From Chromohalobacter moromii (GTDB lineage: Bacteria > Pseudomonadota > Gammaproteobacteria > Pseudomonadales > Halomonadaceae): DNA of 64,000 nucleotides. Below are positions 1 through 6,845 of this stretch, piece by piece; the first letter of the stretch is position 1; each line of letters opens with the position of its first letter. The DNA is taken from contig NZ_JAHXDI010000002.1 of the NCBI RefSeq assembly GCF_023091865.1, forward strand, positions 248,001 to 312,000, read 5' to 3'. Position numbers and translations under genes: made by a program. The notes under the pieces are model-generated. The model did not search any database, had not been told where the DNA came from, and saw only the letters and a program-made list of their open reading frames with translations.

Positions 1-15
1 CGCAAGCTGACCTCC

Positions 16-210
16 ATGACGTTCAAACGCCCCTGGCATCGTTATACGAAAGGCGACCGCGCCGGGTTCGAGCCTGAGCGTGCCAAGCAACTGGAAGAGC
101 GGAAGATCGCCGTACCGACTGCCAGCCTCAAGAAAGACGCTGGCGGCGAGACCAAAGCCAGCAACAGCAACAGCAACAGCAAAAGCGAAAGCGCCGCCGA
201 TAAGGCCTGA
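16..210 (+). CDS. Small phage protein in head gene cluster, unknown function
   Basis: This 64-residue reading frame lies just upstream of the head-tail connector gene, where many siphoviruses keep a small head protein or decoration-type gene. The first half is basic and aromatic; the tail is a low-complexity run of Ser, Asn and Lys (residues about 45-60). A TGA at 8-10, only a few bases before the ATG, may be the end of an upstream gene such as the major capsid gene, but too little is present to say. I do not recognise a family. The position and phage-like spacing make a real gene likely. Confidence 0.55.
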   Translation: MTFKRPWHRYTKGDRAGFEPERAKQLEERKIAVPTASLKKDAGGETKASNSNSNSKSESAADKA

Positions 211-272
211 CGCCCTTAACACGGCCGCCGTATAGCGGTGGTCGTGATTCCGAATTCTGAGCGAGTGCCCGC

Positions 273-833
273 ATGATCGAACTTGCCGATGCCAAGCTCC
301 ACCTGCGATTGATCGACAGTCGTGACGACGCGGATAGCTACACCGCCGAGGACACGCTGATTCAGGCGTTGATCGATGCGGCCGTTCGCTACGCCGAGAA
401 CCACACGCAAGCACGGATCGCATCGCCCACTGTTTCAAAGGTGCTCGACGGGTTCCCCGCCCAGGATGGGGCTATTGAGCTTCCCTGGTCGCCGGTGATC
501 GCCATCGAGAGCCTCGAATATGTCGACCCCGAGGGCGTGGAACAGACGCTCGACGCCTCGACGTTGCGTCTCGACACCCGGCCGATCATGCCAACGCTGT
601 CACCTCAGTATGGCAGCGACTGGCCACGAACGATCGACGAGCCCGAGTCGGTGACAATCAGCGCCACCGTGGGATACGAAACCATCCCGCCCGATATTCG
701 TGTCGCGCTGCTGTTGCTGGTGGGGCACTGGTACGAAAACCGCGAGCAGGTCATCACCGGGACCATCACCAGCGAGGTGCCGATGGGGGTCGCCGCGCTG
801 CTGGCGCCGTACCGCATTCACGCCGTGGGGTGA
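273..833 (+). CDS. Phage head-tail connector protein (gp6-like)
   Basis: This 186-residue protein resembles the gp6-like head-tail connector family (HK97 gp6 / SPP1 gp15 type), which forms a ring under the portal and joins the head to the tail. The N-terminus (IELADAKLHLRLI, then an acidic stretch and TLIQALIDAAVRYAE) is typical of the family's helical start. A helical C-terminal part (PPDIRVALLLLVGHWYENRE) follows. The ATG at 273 follows a short spacer, and the stop at 831-833 lies next to the start of the head-closure gene, so the two are translationally close. Assignment rests on sequence character and gene order. Confidence 0.8.
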   Translation: MIELADAKLHLRLIDSRDDADSYTAEDTLIQALIDAAVRYAENHTQARIASPTVSKVLDGFPAQDGAIELPWSPVIAIESLEYVDPEGVEQTLDASTLRLDTRPIMPTLSPQYGSDWPRTIDEPESVTISATVGYETIPPDIRVALLLLVGHWYENREQVITGTITSEVPMGVAALLAPYRIHAVG

Positions 834-835
834 CC

Positions 836-1171
836 ATGAGAGCTGGACGACTACGCCATCGGGTGACGCTTCAGCGACCCGTCGATGGCGCTAAGGACCA
901 ATACAACCAACCGACGGAAAGCTTTGAACAAGTCGCCACGGTTTGGGCGTCGGTCGAGCCCCTTCGGGGCCGTGAGTTCTTCGAAGCGCAGCAGGTCAAC
1001 TCCGAGATCACTACCCGCATTCGTTGCCGTTACCGTCGGGACCTGGCCGGCGTAGAGGTGAACGAGTGGCGTATTGAATATCGCGGCCGCACCTATGAAA
1101 TAGACGGCCCGCCTATCAATTCCCGCATGGAAGATCGCCAACTGGAGTTCATGTGCCATGAACGGCTTTGA
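836..1171 (+). CDS. Phage head closure / head-tail joining protein
   Basis: At 111 residues this matches the SPP1 gp16-like head-tail joining family: it begins RAGRLRHRVTLQRP, has the usual central VWASVEPLRGREFFEAQQV, and ends with a beta-rich segment. Such proteins plug the connector after DNA packaging. A GTG at 830 would add two residues and overlap the preceding stop; the ATG at 836 is taken as the start. The end overlaps the start of the next gene (1158), the tight packing expected of a head-tail module. Confidence 0.82.
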   Translation: MRAGRLRHRVTLQRPVDGAKDQYNQPTESFEQVATVWASVEPLRGREFFEAQQVNSEITTRIRCRYRRDLAGVEVNEWRIEYRGRTYEIDGPPINSRMEDRQLEFMCHERL

Positions 1172-1700
1172 GATCTCAATCAGTGAAGAGGGCGCCGAAG
1201 CAATCCGTAAGCGGCTCGCAGGGCTCGAGGCAGAGCTTCAAAGCCGAGCCGTTCGTGCAGGCCTCAACCGTGCCGGCAAGCCGATACTCCAGACCATGCA
1301 GCAGCTGGTGCCGGTCAGTCAGGGCGAGGATGGCGGGGAGCTTAAGCAATCCCTGGCCCGTCGGTCACTATCCAAGAACGCGCGCGGCCGGCTCGGTCTT
1401 GCCGAAGGCACGGTCGCTGTGCGCATCGGGCCGATCAAGAAGGTCAACAGCTATAGCCAGGCTTACGTCGGCCGCCTCGTCGAGCACGGCGTAGAACCCA
1501 GCACGCGCAAGGTATTTCGGCGCATCGGAGGCACCCACAACCTCAAGCGCCGCTACGCCCATATCCGCGCCTACACCTATAAGCACCCGGGGCAAAAGGC
1601 CCAGCCGTTCATGGCGCCCGCATTGAAGCGCAACGCTTCACAATTCCAGAGCCGCTTCTACGACGGCATGGCGGCCTACCTCAAGCGTAAGGGGGTTTGA
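1158..1700 (+). CDS. HK97 gp10-like tail completion protein
   Basis: This 180-residue protein starts with a short beta segment (GFEISISEEGAEAIRKRL). It continues with the RAVRAGLNRAGKPILQTMQQLVP helix found in HK97 gp10-family proteins and ends in a basic tail (MAAYLKRKGV). The family acts at the neck or tail-completion step. It overlaps the head closure gene by 14 bases and the next gene by four (ATGA-type junction around 1697-1700), consistent with translational coupling. Confidence 0.8.
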   Translation: MNGFEISISEEGAEAIRKRLAGLEAELQSRAVRAGLNRAGKPILQTMQQLVPVSQGEDGGELKQSLARRSLSKNARGRLGLAEGTVAVRIGPIKKVNSYSQAYVGRLVEHGVEPSTRKVFRRIGGTHNLKRRYAHIRAYTYKHPGQKAQPFMAPALKRNASQFQSRFYDGMAAYLKRKGV

Positions 1701-1702
1701 TC

Positions 1703-2422
1703 ATGCTGCAGGCCATCATCGACCGGCTAACTGCCGAGGGCATCGACGCCAACTTGTCGAGCAAAGCGGACCCCAGCCTCGCCGACACCGCCGTCACCAT
1801 GGTCGAGCTGCTCAATCCGCTGGTGTCATCCCGCGCCTACCCGCTGACGCTTCCGGAGAAAGAGCCGTTGCCGAATGCGGTGTACCAGCCCATGGCGCGA
1901 AACTTCCTCGATGCTGATGGCTACCTGGTAGGGCGCGTCGATATCTACATGGTCACGCTGCGCGGCGAGCGTTTCGCCGATCTGCAGGACCTCAGCGCCG
2001 GGCTGGACACCGCCGTTTCACAGCACACCGGTGTCGACTCCATCGAGATCACCGACGCCGCCCAGGAGTACGAGAACGAACAGCAGCAGTATCAGGCGCA
2101 CTTCGAGATCCAGGTCGCCACGCTCTCGACACAAGCCCCCGCGCTGCCTGCCGCGTTCGTGTACACCGTATCCAGCGAGGCCGACCCGCCCCGCACGACC
2201 TGCCGCCACCAGACCGTGACCGAGTACGTCGCCGTGGTGCTGGTGGCCAACCAGCAGGAGATCGAAGCGCTGAGCAAGCAGGCCGTTAGCGCGTTGATCG
2301 GCCTGGAGCAGCCTGGTGCCATCACCCCGCTTGAAGACGTCGGCGGCCAGCAGGTCGCCGTCTCCGGGCGGCACGTCTACTGGCGCGAGCTGATGCGGTG
2401 GCAGCGCCGCATCCCAACCTGA
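1703..2422 (+). CDS. Tail terminator-like protein, possibly two domains
   Basis: Gene position between gp10-like and tail-tube genes points to a tail terminator or minor tail U-type protein, which caps the tail tube and sets its length. The ATG at 1703 (MLQAIIDRL) is preferred; an ATG at 1697 overlaps the previous stop. At about 239 residues it is longer than usual terminators. Residues about 1-145 read like one terminator-type fold. Residues about 150-239 carry a second segment with a similar pattern (TVTEYVAVVLVANQQEIEA..., ALIGLEQ). A duplication or fusion is therefore possible but unproven. Confidence 0.65.
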   Translation: MLQAIIDRLTAEGIDANLSSKADPSLADTAVTMVELLNPLVSSRAYPLTLPEKEPLPNAVYQPMARNFLDADGYLVGRVDIYMVTLRGERFADLQDLSAGLDTAVSQHTGVDSIEITDAAQEYENEQQQYQAHFEIQVATLSTQAPALPAAFVYTVSSEADPPRTTCRHQTVTEYVAVVLVANQQEIEALSKQAVSALIGLEQPGAITPLEDVGGQQVAVSGRHVYWRELMRWQRRIPT

Positions 2423-2438
2423 AACCTCGGAGGTCACT

Positions 2439-2624
2439 ATGCCCGCACGTAAAGGCGGCAGCTATGTCATGAAGAACGGTGCGCCGACGCTGAAGCAACG
2501 TACGAAACCAGCGTCGCGCAAACCGAAAACCGGGGCCGACAGCGGGAAGAAAGCGAAGCCGGCCAAGCCCAATACCGCGCCGAGCGCGGACGTGAAGAAG
2601 GAGAGCGACAATGCTGACGCGTAA
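2439..2624 (+). CDS. Small lysine-rich phage protein
   Basis: This 61-residue, very basic and low-complexity protein (repeated KPK, KKAKPAKP) sits between the tail terminator and tail tube genes. Its ATG is preceded by CGGAGG a few bases upstream, a strong ribosome-binding site, and its end overlaps the next start at 2611. I do not recognise a family. The good RBS and tight spacing support translation; a role in tail assembly or nucleic-acid contact is only guesswork. Confidence 0.55.
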   Translation: MPARKGGSYVMKNGAPTLKQRTKPASRKPKTGADSGKKAKPAKPNTAPSADVKKESDNADA

Positions 2625-3552
2625 GACGTTCGCGCTCGTTAAGATCGAAGAGGAATACGGTGTCGACCCGGGCCTGACGGTCGACGACATGCTGGCGCTG
2701 ACCGACGTCAGCGGCACCCGCTACGGCGGCAACACCACAGACCGCACGCGCATGCGGCCCTCGCTCGGCGGGTTCGCTCAGATCAACACCGGCCCCAACG
2801 CCCAGGTCACGTTGACGGCACCCCTCAAGGGCGCCGGCACCCCCGGCGACGTGCCGGAAAGTGGCGCCTTGCTGCGCGCTTGTGGCCACTCCGAAACGAT
2901 CACTGCCGACGATGGATCCGGCACCGGCAATGTGGTCTACCAGCCCGTTTCCGAGGATTTCGAATCGGTCACGGTCTACTGGATCACCGATAACCAGGTC
3001 CAGCGCATCACCGGCGCTCGCGGTACCGCAACGCTCAACCTAACGGCCGGTAGCGATCCCACAATCGAAGTGGCGCTGACCGGTGCTTACACGCGCCCCG
3101 AGGAATTCGAACTCACTGGCGAGTACGAGGAAACTCTGACTGAAGTGCCGGTGAACGAGCAGAACACCAGCGACTACTCCGTTCACGGCTACGAGGGGTG
3201 TGGTCAGTCCCTGACGGTCACGCAGAACAATACCGTCACATGGCGCAACCTCATCAACTGCGTGGGCGCCCACATCACCGACCGGCAAAGCACCGGCCAG
3301 GTGAATATCGAAGCCCCGGATCTCGCGACCAAGGACTATTTCGCCGAGATCGAATCGCATCAAGCGGTGAAGACCGGTGCCATCGCGCTCACGCACGGGA
3401 CAGCCGCCGGCAATATCTTCGAGTTCAACGCGCCCGCCGCGCAGCTCTCGTCAATCAGTGACCAGGACCAGGACGGCTACGTCCACTACCAGATGGACGC
3501 TCGGTTCCTGCCCGTCAACGGCGACGACGAGTACACCCTCACGTTCCGTTGA
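2611..3552 (+). CDS. Phage major tail tube protein
   Basis: The 313-residue product is a tail tube subunit by size, order and character: a short basic start, then a beta-rich body with an N-terminal region (YGVDPGLTVDDMLALTDVSG) common in siphovirus tail tube proteins. It polymerises around the tape measure to form the tail lumen. It is preceded by the terminator-like gene and followed by a terminator hairpin and the assembly chaperone, the classic siphovirus order. An RBS AAGGAG sits about 8 bases before the ATG. Confidence 0.8.
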   Translation: MLTRKTFALVKIEEEYGVDPGLTVDDMLALTDVSGTRYGGNTTDRTRMRPSLGGFAQINTGPNAQVTLTAPLKGAGTPGDVPESGALLRACGHSETITADDGSGTGNVVYQPVSEDFESVTVYWITDNQVQRITGARGTATLNLTAGSDPTIEVALTGAYTRPEEFELTGEYEETLTEVPVNEQNTSDYSVHGYEGCGQSLTVTQNNTVTWRNLINCVGAHITDRQSTGQVNIEAPDLATKDYFAEIESHQAVKTGAIALTHGTAAGNIFEFNAPAAQLSSISDQDQDGYVHYQMDARFLPVNGDDEYTLTFR

Positions 3553-3588
3553 TCTCATCCACCCTTGGATAGCAGACCCTTTTGCGCA

Positions 3589-3622
3589 AAGCGTCGCCGG
3601 CCCATCCGGCGGCGCTTCTTTT
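3589..3622 (+). terminator. Intrinsic terminator/attenuator after tail tube gene
   Basis: A 12-bp stem (3589-3600 paired with 3606-3617, one G-T wobble) closes a 5-base loop and is followed by CTTTTT. It lies between the tail tube and tail chaperone genes. This probably lowers expression of the genes downstream of the abundant tube protein. Confidence 0.8.
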
Positions 3623-3646
3623 TGCCCCATAAATCAGGAGACCAAC

Positions 3647-4003
3647 ATGGGCATCGTGATCGTCAAGCAACCCACTGCCACCGTCGAGATGGACGTCGAC
3701 GTTCCCCAGGTCGGACAGCTCGGCTACGACGTCACCTGGACACTGCTGACCGCCGATGAACTCAAGGCGCTCGAAGAGAGCAAGCGCGACATCGTCGACG
3801 TGATCGTCGAACACTGCAAAGGCATCGAAGGCCCTCGGGGGCTCGACGAAAGTGATGCCCCGAAGAAACACCAAAGCACCGTGGCAAAAATCGACGAAGA
3901 CGGCCTTCGTGAGATCCTCCAGATCAACTACTACCGCCGCGCCCTCGCGCAGAGCTTCTTCGCCACCCAGCAGGGCCGGGCAGTCTACGCGGCAAAAAAC
4001 TGA
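3647..4003 (+). CDS. Tail assembly chaperone, short form (gpG-like)
   Basis: The 118-residue zero-frame product starts at ATG 3647 behind AGGAG (3638-3642). It holds a beta-rich N-terminus, then a helical region (LTADELKALEESKRDIVDVIVEHCKGI). It ends AAKN at a TGA directly following the slippery heptamer at 3994-4000. By position between tube and tape measure it is the gpG-type tail assembly chaperone that coats the tape measure during tail assembly. A fraction of ribosomes should shift into the -1 frame and make the longer form ending at 4332. Confidence 0.82.
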   Translation: MGIVIVKQPTATVEMDVDVPQVGQLGYDVTWTLLTADELKALEESKRDIVDVIVEHCKGIEGPRGLDESDAPKKHQSTVAKIDEDGLREILQINYYRRALAQSFFATQQGRAVYAAKN

Positions 4004-4332
4004 AAGACCTCGGTGCCAGCTGGGCTGGCGGCGGGCACCGGGGGAGTCTCAAGGAAAAGGCTGCGCTGATCGGCATCAAGATCAAGGAGCGCTACGCGCG
4101 CTCCAACGATACTGAGCTATGGCCGGAGCACCGCGAGGCGTACGAGACGTTCTGCGCATGTGCCACCCAATGGCGCGTGATCGCGGGCATGGGCGGCGCC
4201 ATCCACCAAGGCATCGACTACACCGCCTTGGAATCCGTCATGCGCATGCGCGGCATCGAAGATCAAGCGTCCCGCCTCGACCAGATCCAGCACATAGAGA
4301 GCGGGGCGCTTGGTGTGATCAACAAGCGTTGA
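3647..4332 (+). CDS. Tail assembly chaperone, -1 frameshift extended form (gpGT-like)
   Basis: After the slippery site A AAA AAC at 3994-4000, the -1 frame is open for about 110 codons to TGA at 4330-4332. Its translation reads KDLGASWAGGGHRGSLKEK, later ELWPEHREAYETFCACATQWRV, then GGAIHQGIDYTALESVMRM. This is the pattern of the DUF1799-type T domain that follows gpG in many siphoviruses. The T part has no good start of its own, so it is most simply read as a frameshift extension. The long form recruits tape measure and tube subunits. A G+C hairpin lies downstream of the slip site. Confidence 0.8.
3994..4040 (+). promoter_or_regulatory. Programmed -1 frameshift site with downstream stem
   Basis: The canonical heptamer A AAA AAC occupies 3994-4000 in the zero frame and is followed immediately by TGA 4001-4003. 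Downstream are two alternative stems: 4015-4020 with 4024-4029 (6 bp, loop TGG), and the wider 4011-4017 with 4034-4040 (7 bp). Either could act as the stimulatory structure for slippage. Confidence 0.85.
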
Positions 4333-4395
4333 CAGAAAACCCTTCCACACCTTCGACACGCTGGCCGCTCCCTCGGCTGGCATCTTTTGTGAGCG

Positions 4396-4499
4396 CCATT
4401 CACACGGCGCGTAAACCATGGAGCCCTTGCGGGATGAGTCCATTGGGGTCGGCAGTGGTGTCGAGCTCCATGGTCTGCCTGTACCCGTGTGAACAATGG
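4396..4499 (+). repeat. Imperfect inverted repeat upstream of BRO-N gene
   Basis: Arms 4396-4407 (CCATTCACACGG) and 4415-4424 (ACCATGGAGC) are matched in reverse complement by 4465-4474 (GCTCCATGGT), 4485-4491 (CCGTGTG) and 4495-4499 (AATGG). As RNA this would fold into a long interrupted stem ending 25 bases before the ATG at 4524. It may control translation of the antirepressor, or be a target of the nearby structured RNA. It is not a coding region; nothing else is seen between 4333 and 4523. Confidence 0.55.
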
Positions 4500-4523
4500 G
4501 CTCATCGCCAGAAGGACGACATC

Positions 4524-5018
4524 ATGCAAACGATGGTATTCGACGGTACCGAGATTGACCTGATCACTTGCGACGGCGAGGTCTGGGCAAGGGGTCCCCA
4601 AATTGGGGATGCCTTGGGCTACAAGGACAGCAGCGCAGTGAGCCGAATCTACTCTCGCAACAAGGACGAGTTCACCGACACCATGACCTGCACGGTCAAA
4701 TTGACCGACCAGCATGGGCAGCTCAAGGAAGTCCGAGTCTTCTCCCTGCGAGGCGCACACCTAGTCGCCATGTTCGCCCGCACGCCGAAAGCCAAGGCCT
4801 TCCGGCGCTGGGTGTTGGATGTGCTCGACACCATCACCCAGGGTGGCGAGTACGTGCGTCGCAAGTGGGAGGCAGCGAGTCAGGCGCTTGAAGACCGGCG
4901 CGAGCAAGCAAGCGCGGAAGGACGCGGATTGGCCGCCTGGCGCTGGGAAAAGCAGCCGATGGAATGTGCCGAGCGCTATTGGCGCGAGCGGACGCAGCTT
5001 TGCCTGGCACTGCACTGA
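4524..5018 (+). CDS. BRO-N domain phage antirepressor
   Basis: The 164-residue product begins TMVFDGTEIDLITCDGEVWARGPQIGDALGY, the start of a BRO-N (Bro/ant) domain. It continues with a typical GAHLVAMFARTPKAKAFRRWVLDVLD segment. Such proteins inactivate or replace phage repressors and are common in temperate phages. The ATG 4524 follows a short leader with AAGGACGA. A longer in-frame extension to 4119 is rejected because it overlaps the T domain of the chaperone in another frame. A gene for an antirepressor inside a late tail operon suggests moron-like acquisition or its own regulation. Confidence 0.75.
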   Translation: MQTMVFDGTEIDLITCDGEVWARGPQIGDALGYKDSSAVSRIYSRNKDEFTDTMTCTVKLTDQHGQLKEVRVFSLRGAHLVAMFARTPKAKAFRRWVLDVLDTITQGGEYVRRKWEAASQALEDRREQASAEGRGLAAWRWEKQPMECAERYWRERTQLCLALH

Positions 5019-5093
5019 ACATTTATACACCGCCACCAGGCGGGCCCCATTGGCCAGGCGGTTCTGGTATCGTGCACACGGTCGCGTTCTTGA

Positions 5094-5202
5094 CGCCTGC
5101 GCCTGGCTGGGCCACTATTCTCGTGCCGCTGCAAAATCAGTGGCCGGGTGTGGAAGCCCGATGAGGTAATCGCAGGCGCACGGCGCCCTAGGCGCTTTTT
5201 TT
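5094..5202 (+). ncRNA. Candidate C4-like antisense/immunity RNA
   Basis: The 337-base gap between the two antirepressor genes contains nested complementary segments. An outer stem pairs 5094-5101 with 5171-5178 (8 bp). An inner stem pairs 5110-5116 with 5139-5145 (7 bp), and a small hairpin CGGG...CCCG lies at 5145-5160. A perfect intrinsic terminator follows (5183-5202). The layout, a short structured RNA ended by a terminator directly before an antirepressor, matches the C4 RNA of P1/P7 and the CI RNA of P4, which pair with antirepressor leaders to silence them. Its 5' end and promoter are not identified. A covariance-model search would settle it. Confidence 0.6.
5183..5202 (+). terminator. 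Intrinsic terminator of the antirepressor-leader RNA
   Basis: Stem GCGCC (5183-5187), loop CTA, stem GGCGC (5191-5195), then seven T. The stem is short but perfect and the T run is strong. It would end the structured RNA before the antirepressor message. Confidence 0.8.
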
Positions 5203-5291
5203 GTGTTTGCCCGTTATGGCGGGCCGTGCGCGGGAGGCCTTCGGGCCTGCCGGGTTTCCCTGTGATTCCCCCGGTCTTCCACCCCGCGTAC

Positions 5292-5348
5292 GGTCCGCCC
5301 CCAATCATGTGGAAGTGAGGTGGCGGACCCTGAATCAAATCCAGGGAG
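5292..5348 (+). promoter_or_regulatory. Alternative hairpins in antirepressor leader
   Basis: GGTCCGCC (5292-5299) pairs with GGCGGACC (5322-5329). The last bases of that arm also begin CCCTG (5328-5332), which pairs with CAGGG (5342-5346) and would bury the ribosome-binding site GGGAG (5344-5348). The two hairpins cannot form together, so the leader looks like a translational switch. This is a structure inference only. Confidence 0.5.
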
Positions 5349-5355
5349 CTACACC

Positions 5356-6309
5356 ATGACTGCTATCACCGCTTCACCCGTTACCGTTGATTTCCACGGC
5401 ACCGCCATCCCGACCTTCAACGTCGAAGGCATTGTGCGTGTGGCCATGAAGCCGATCTGCGATGGCATTGGCCTTCAATGGCAAGCCCAGTTCAACCGCA
5501 TCAAGCGCCACCCGGTGCTCTCCAAAGGGGTATCCATGATGGATATACCTTCGAAGGGCGGCATCCAGAAGTACCTCACGCTGCCGTTGAACAAGCTCAA
5601 CGGCTGGCTGTTCGGCATCGACACCAACCGGGTCAAGCCAGAAATTCGCAAGCTCCTCGTCGCGTATCAGGCCGAATGCTTCGACGTGCTGGCGGACTAC
5701 TGGCAGAAGGGCGAAGCGGTCAACCCGCGCGCCACCACCATCGCCGAGCGTCGTCCGCTCAATCGTGCCGTGCGCACCCTGGCCAATCTGCGCAGTGTGC
5801 GCGGCCAGTCCGCCGACTACGCCGGCATGTGGAAACTGGTCAACGGCTACCTGGGCATCGAGCATATCGACGAGGCCACCCAGAAACAGGTTGAGCACGC
5901 CATGGCATTCGTGCAGGAAGGTATCGAGCGCGAGACCTCACGCATCGTCGAGGGCGAATGGCTGGGCCGAGACGCTGCCCCGGCGCCCGCCGCGATCACG
6001 CTCGACTACCCGCTCACGCGGCAGTGGAACGAGTGGCAAGAGCATCAGCTGATCGGCGGCGATGCCATGTATCACTCCGACCTGCGGCGCTTGGTCCAGC
6101 AACTGCTGGAAGCATCGCGCACGGGTGCCATGGTGCAGGTGGGGCGAGTCGATAACATCCAATCGGAACTGAAAGCGCTGGCCAACCTGTGTGAGGTGCA
6201 GGGCATCCAGAAGCGAGCTGCGCAATCCCGGCTTGCCCGTGTCGAGAACTTCGTCGGCGCGCTGGCCAAGACCACACAGTGCATGCAAAGCGCGGTGTCG
6301 GGCCGGTAA
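5356..6309 (+). CDS. P22-type antirepressor (P22_AR_N domain)
   Basis: The 317-residue product opens with a P22 antirepressor N-terminal domain over residues about 5-120: VDFHGTAIPTF, then VAMKPICDGIGLQWQAQFNRI, PLNKLNGWLFGIDTNRV and a helical YQAECFDVLADYW. The C-terminal half is helical and variable, as in other antirepressors. In P22 this class of protein binds and inactivates repressor. The ATG at 5356 has GGGAG seven bases upstream; an upstream extension to 5320 is rejected because it runs through the leader hairpins. It is probably silenced by the structured RNA just upstream. Confidence 0.8.
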   Translation: MTAITASPVTVDFHGTAIPTFNVEGIVRVAMKPICDGIGLQWQAQFNRIKRHPVLSKGVSMMDIPSKGGIQKYLTLPLNKLNGWLFGIDTNRVKPEIRKLLVAYQAECFDVLADYWQKGEAVNPRATTIAERRPLNRAVRTLANLRSVRGQSADYAGMWKLVNGYLGIEHIDEATQKQVEHAMAFVQEGIERETSRIVEGEWLGRDAAPAPAAITLDYPLTRQWNEWQEHQLIGGDAMYHSDLRRLVQQLLEASRTGAMVQVGRVDNIQSELKALANLCEVQGIQKRAAQSRLARVENFVGALAKTTQCMQSAVSGR

Positions 6310-6350
6310 CGGCCCCGCCCTCTAGATTGTCGGCCGTTTCCCCTGCTATG

Positions 6351-6380
6351 TTGCTTTGGGTAAACATAAAGCAATATACG
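6351..6380 (+). promoter_or_regulatory. Putative promoter of the low-GC moron
   Basis: TTGCTT at 6351-6356 and TATACG at 6375-6380 are 18 bases apart, in an AT-rich patch just before the moron start at 6392. The -10 box is imperfect, so confidence is moderate. Confidence 0.4.
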
Positions 6381-6391
6381 CAGGGGGCGGC

Positions 6392-6787
6392 ATGGCCAAA
6401 ACACCACTAGACCCACACGGGCAACCTGTCACAAGGCAACTGAGCTTGCCGCGTAAAAAATTAATATCAATTTTGATTCTTATGATTGTATCTTCTGTCT
6501 CATATGCTAAAGATTGCAATCAGGAAGAAGCGAAAGATGAGTGGCGAAATCTCGAACAAAAAAAAGTGGTTGGAGGTGTTGGTTTTATAAACAAACTGCC
6601 TACCGTGTCAGTAGATGAATCAACATGGCGGCAGGTTTCCTATGGAGCAAGAGTCGGTTTGGTGGAACTCCTGGATTGCATCGTGATGGGTCCGGAAGAA
6701 AGCTTCACTAAAATTCAGGTTGTTAATTTTGGTGGTAGGCCATTGGCCGTTTGGGATGCAATATCCAGAGAGTTCGATTTTAAATAG
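6392..6787 (+). CDS. Moron: small secreted or membrane-anchored protein, unknown
   Basis: This roughly 131-residue protein starts at ATG 6392 behind CAGGGGGCG. It has a basic N-terminus, then a hydrophobic stretch (LISILILMIVSSVSYA, residues about 23-38) that reads as a signal peptide or anchor, and a soluble remainder with two cysteines. Its base composition is strikingly AT-rich (runs of A and TTTTA) against GC-rich tail genes on both sides. It has its own likely promoter and a strong terminator. That is the classic moron layout: a late-added gene that can be expressed from the prophage and may alter the host. I do not recognise the family. Confidence 0.7.
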   Translation: MAKTPLDPHGQPVTRQLSLPRKKLISILILMIVSSVSYAKDCNQEEAKDEWRNLEQKKVVGGVGFINKLPTVSVDESTWRQVSYGARVGLVELLDCIVMGPEESFTKIQVVNFGGRPLAVWDAISREFDFK

Positions 6788-6801
6788 CAAGATGAAAAAA
6801 T

Positions 6802-6828
6802 AAAAACCCCGCCTCAGCGGGGTTTTTT
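6802..6828. terminator. Strong terminator after the moron
   Basis: AAAACCCCGC pairs with GCGGGGTTTT around the loop CTCA, followed by T7 in all; the upstream A-run makes it work on both strands. It isolates the moron from the tape measure gene. Confidence 0.9.
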
Positions 6829-6845
6829 TATGCCTGGAGGAAAGT

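Noticed and set aside
2018-2437. 139-codon minus-strand frame opposite the tail terminator
   Set aside because: Antisense to a well-supported gene and without protein family pattern.
4119-4523. N-terminal extension of the BRO-N gene to 4119
   Set aside because: This DNA is used in another frame by the chaperone T domain and the translation is Arg/His-rich shadow text.
4976-5338. 120-codon minus-strand frame across the structured RNA
   Set aside because: It runs antisense through a terminator and paired arms; the structure explains the conservation better than coding.
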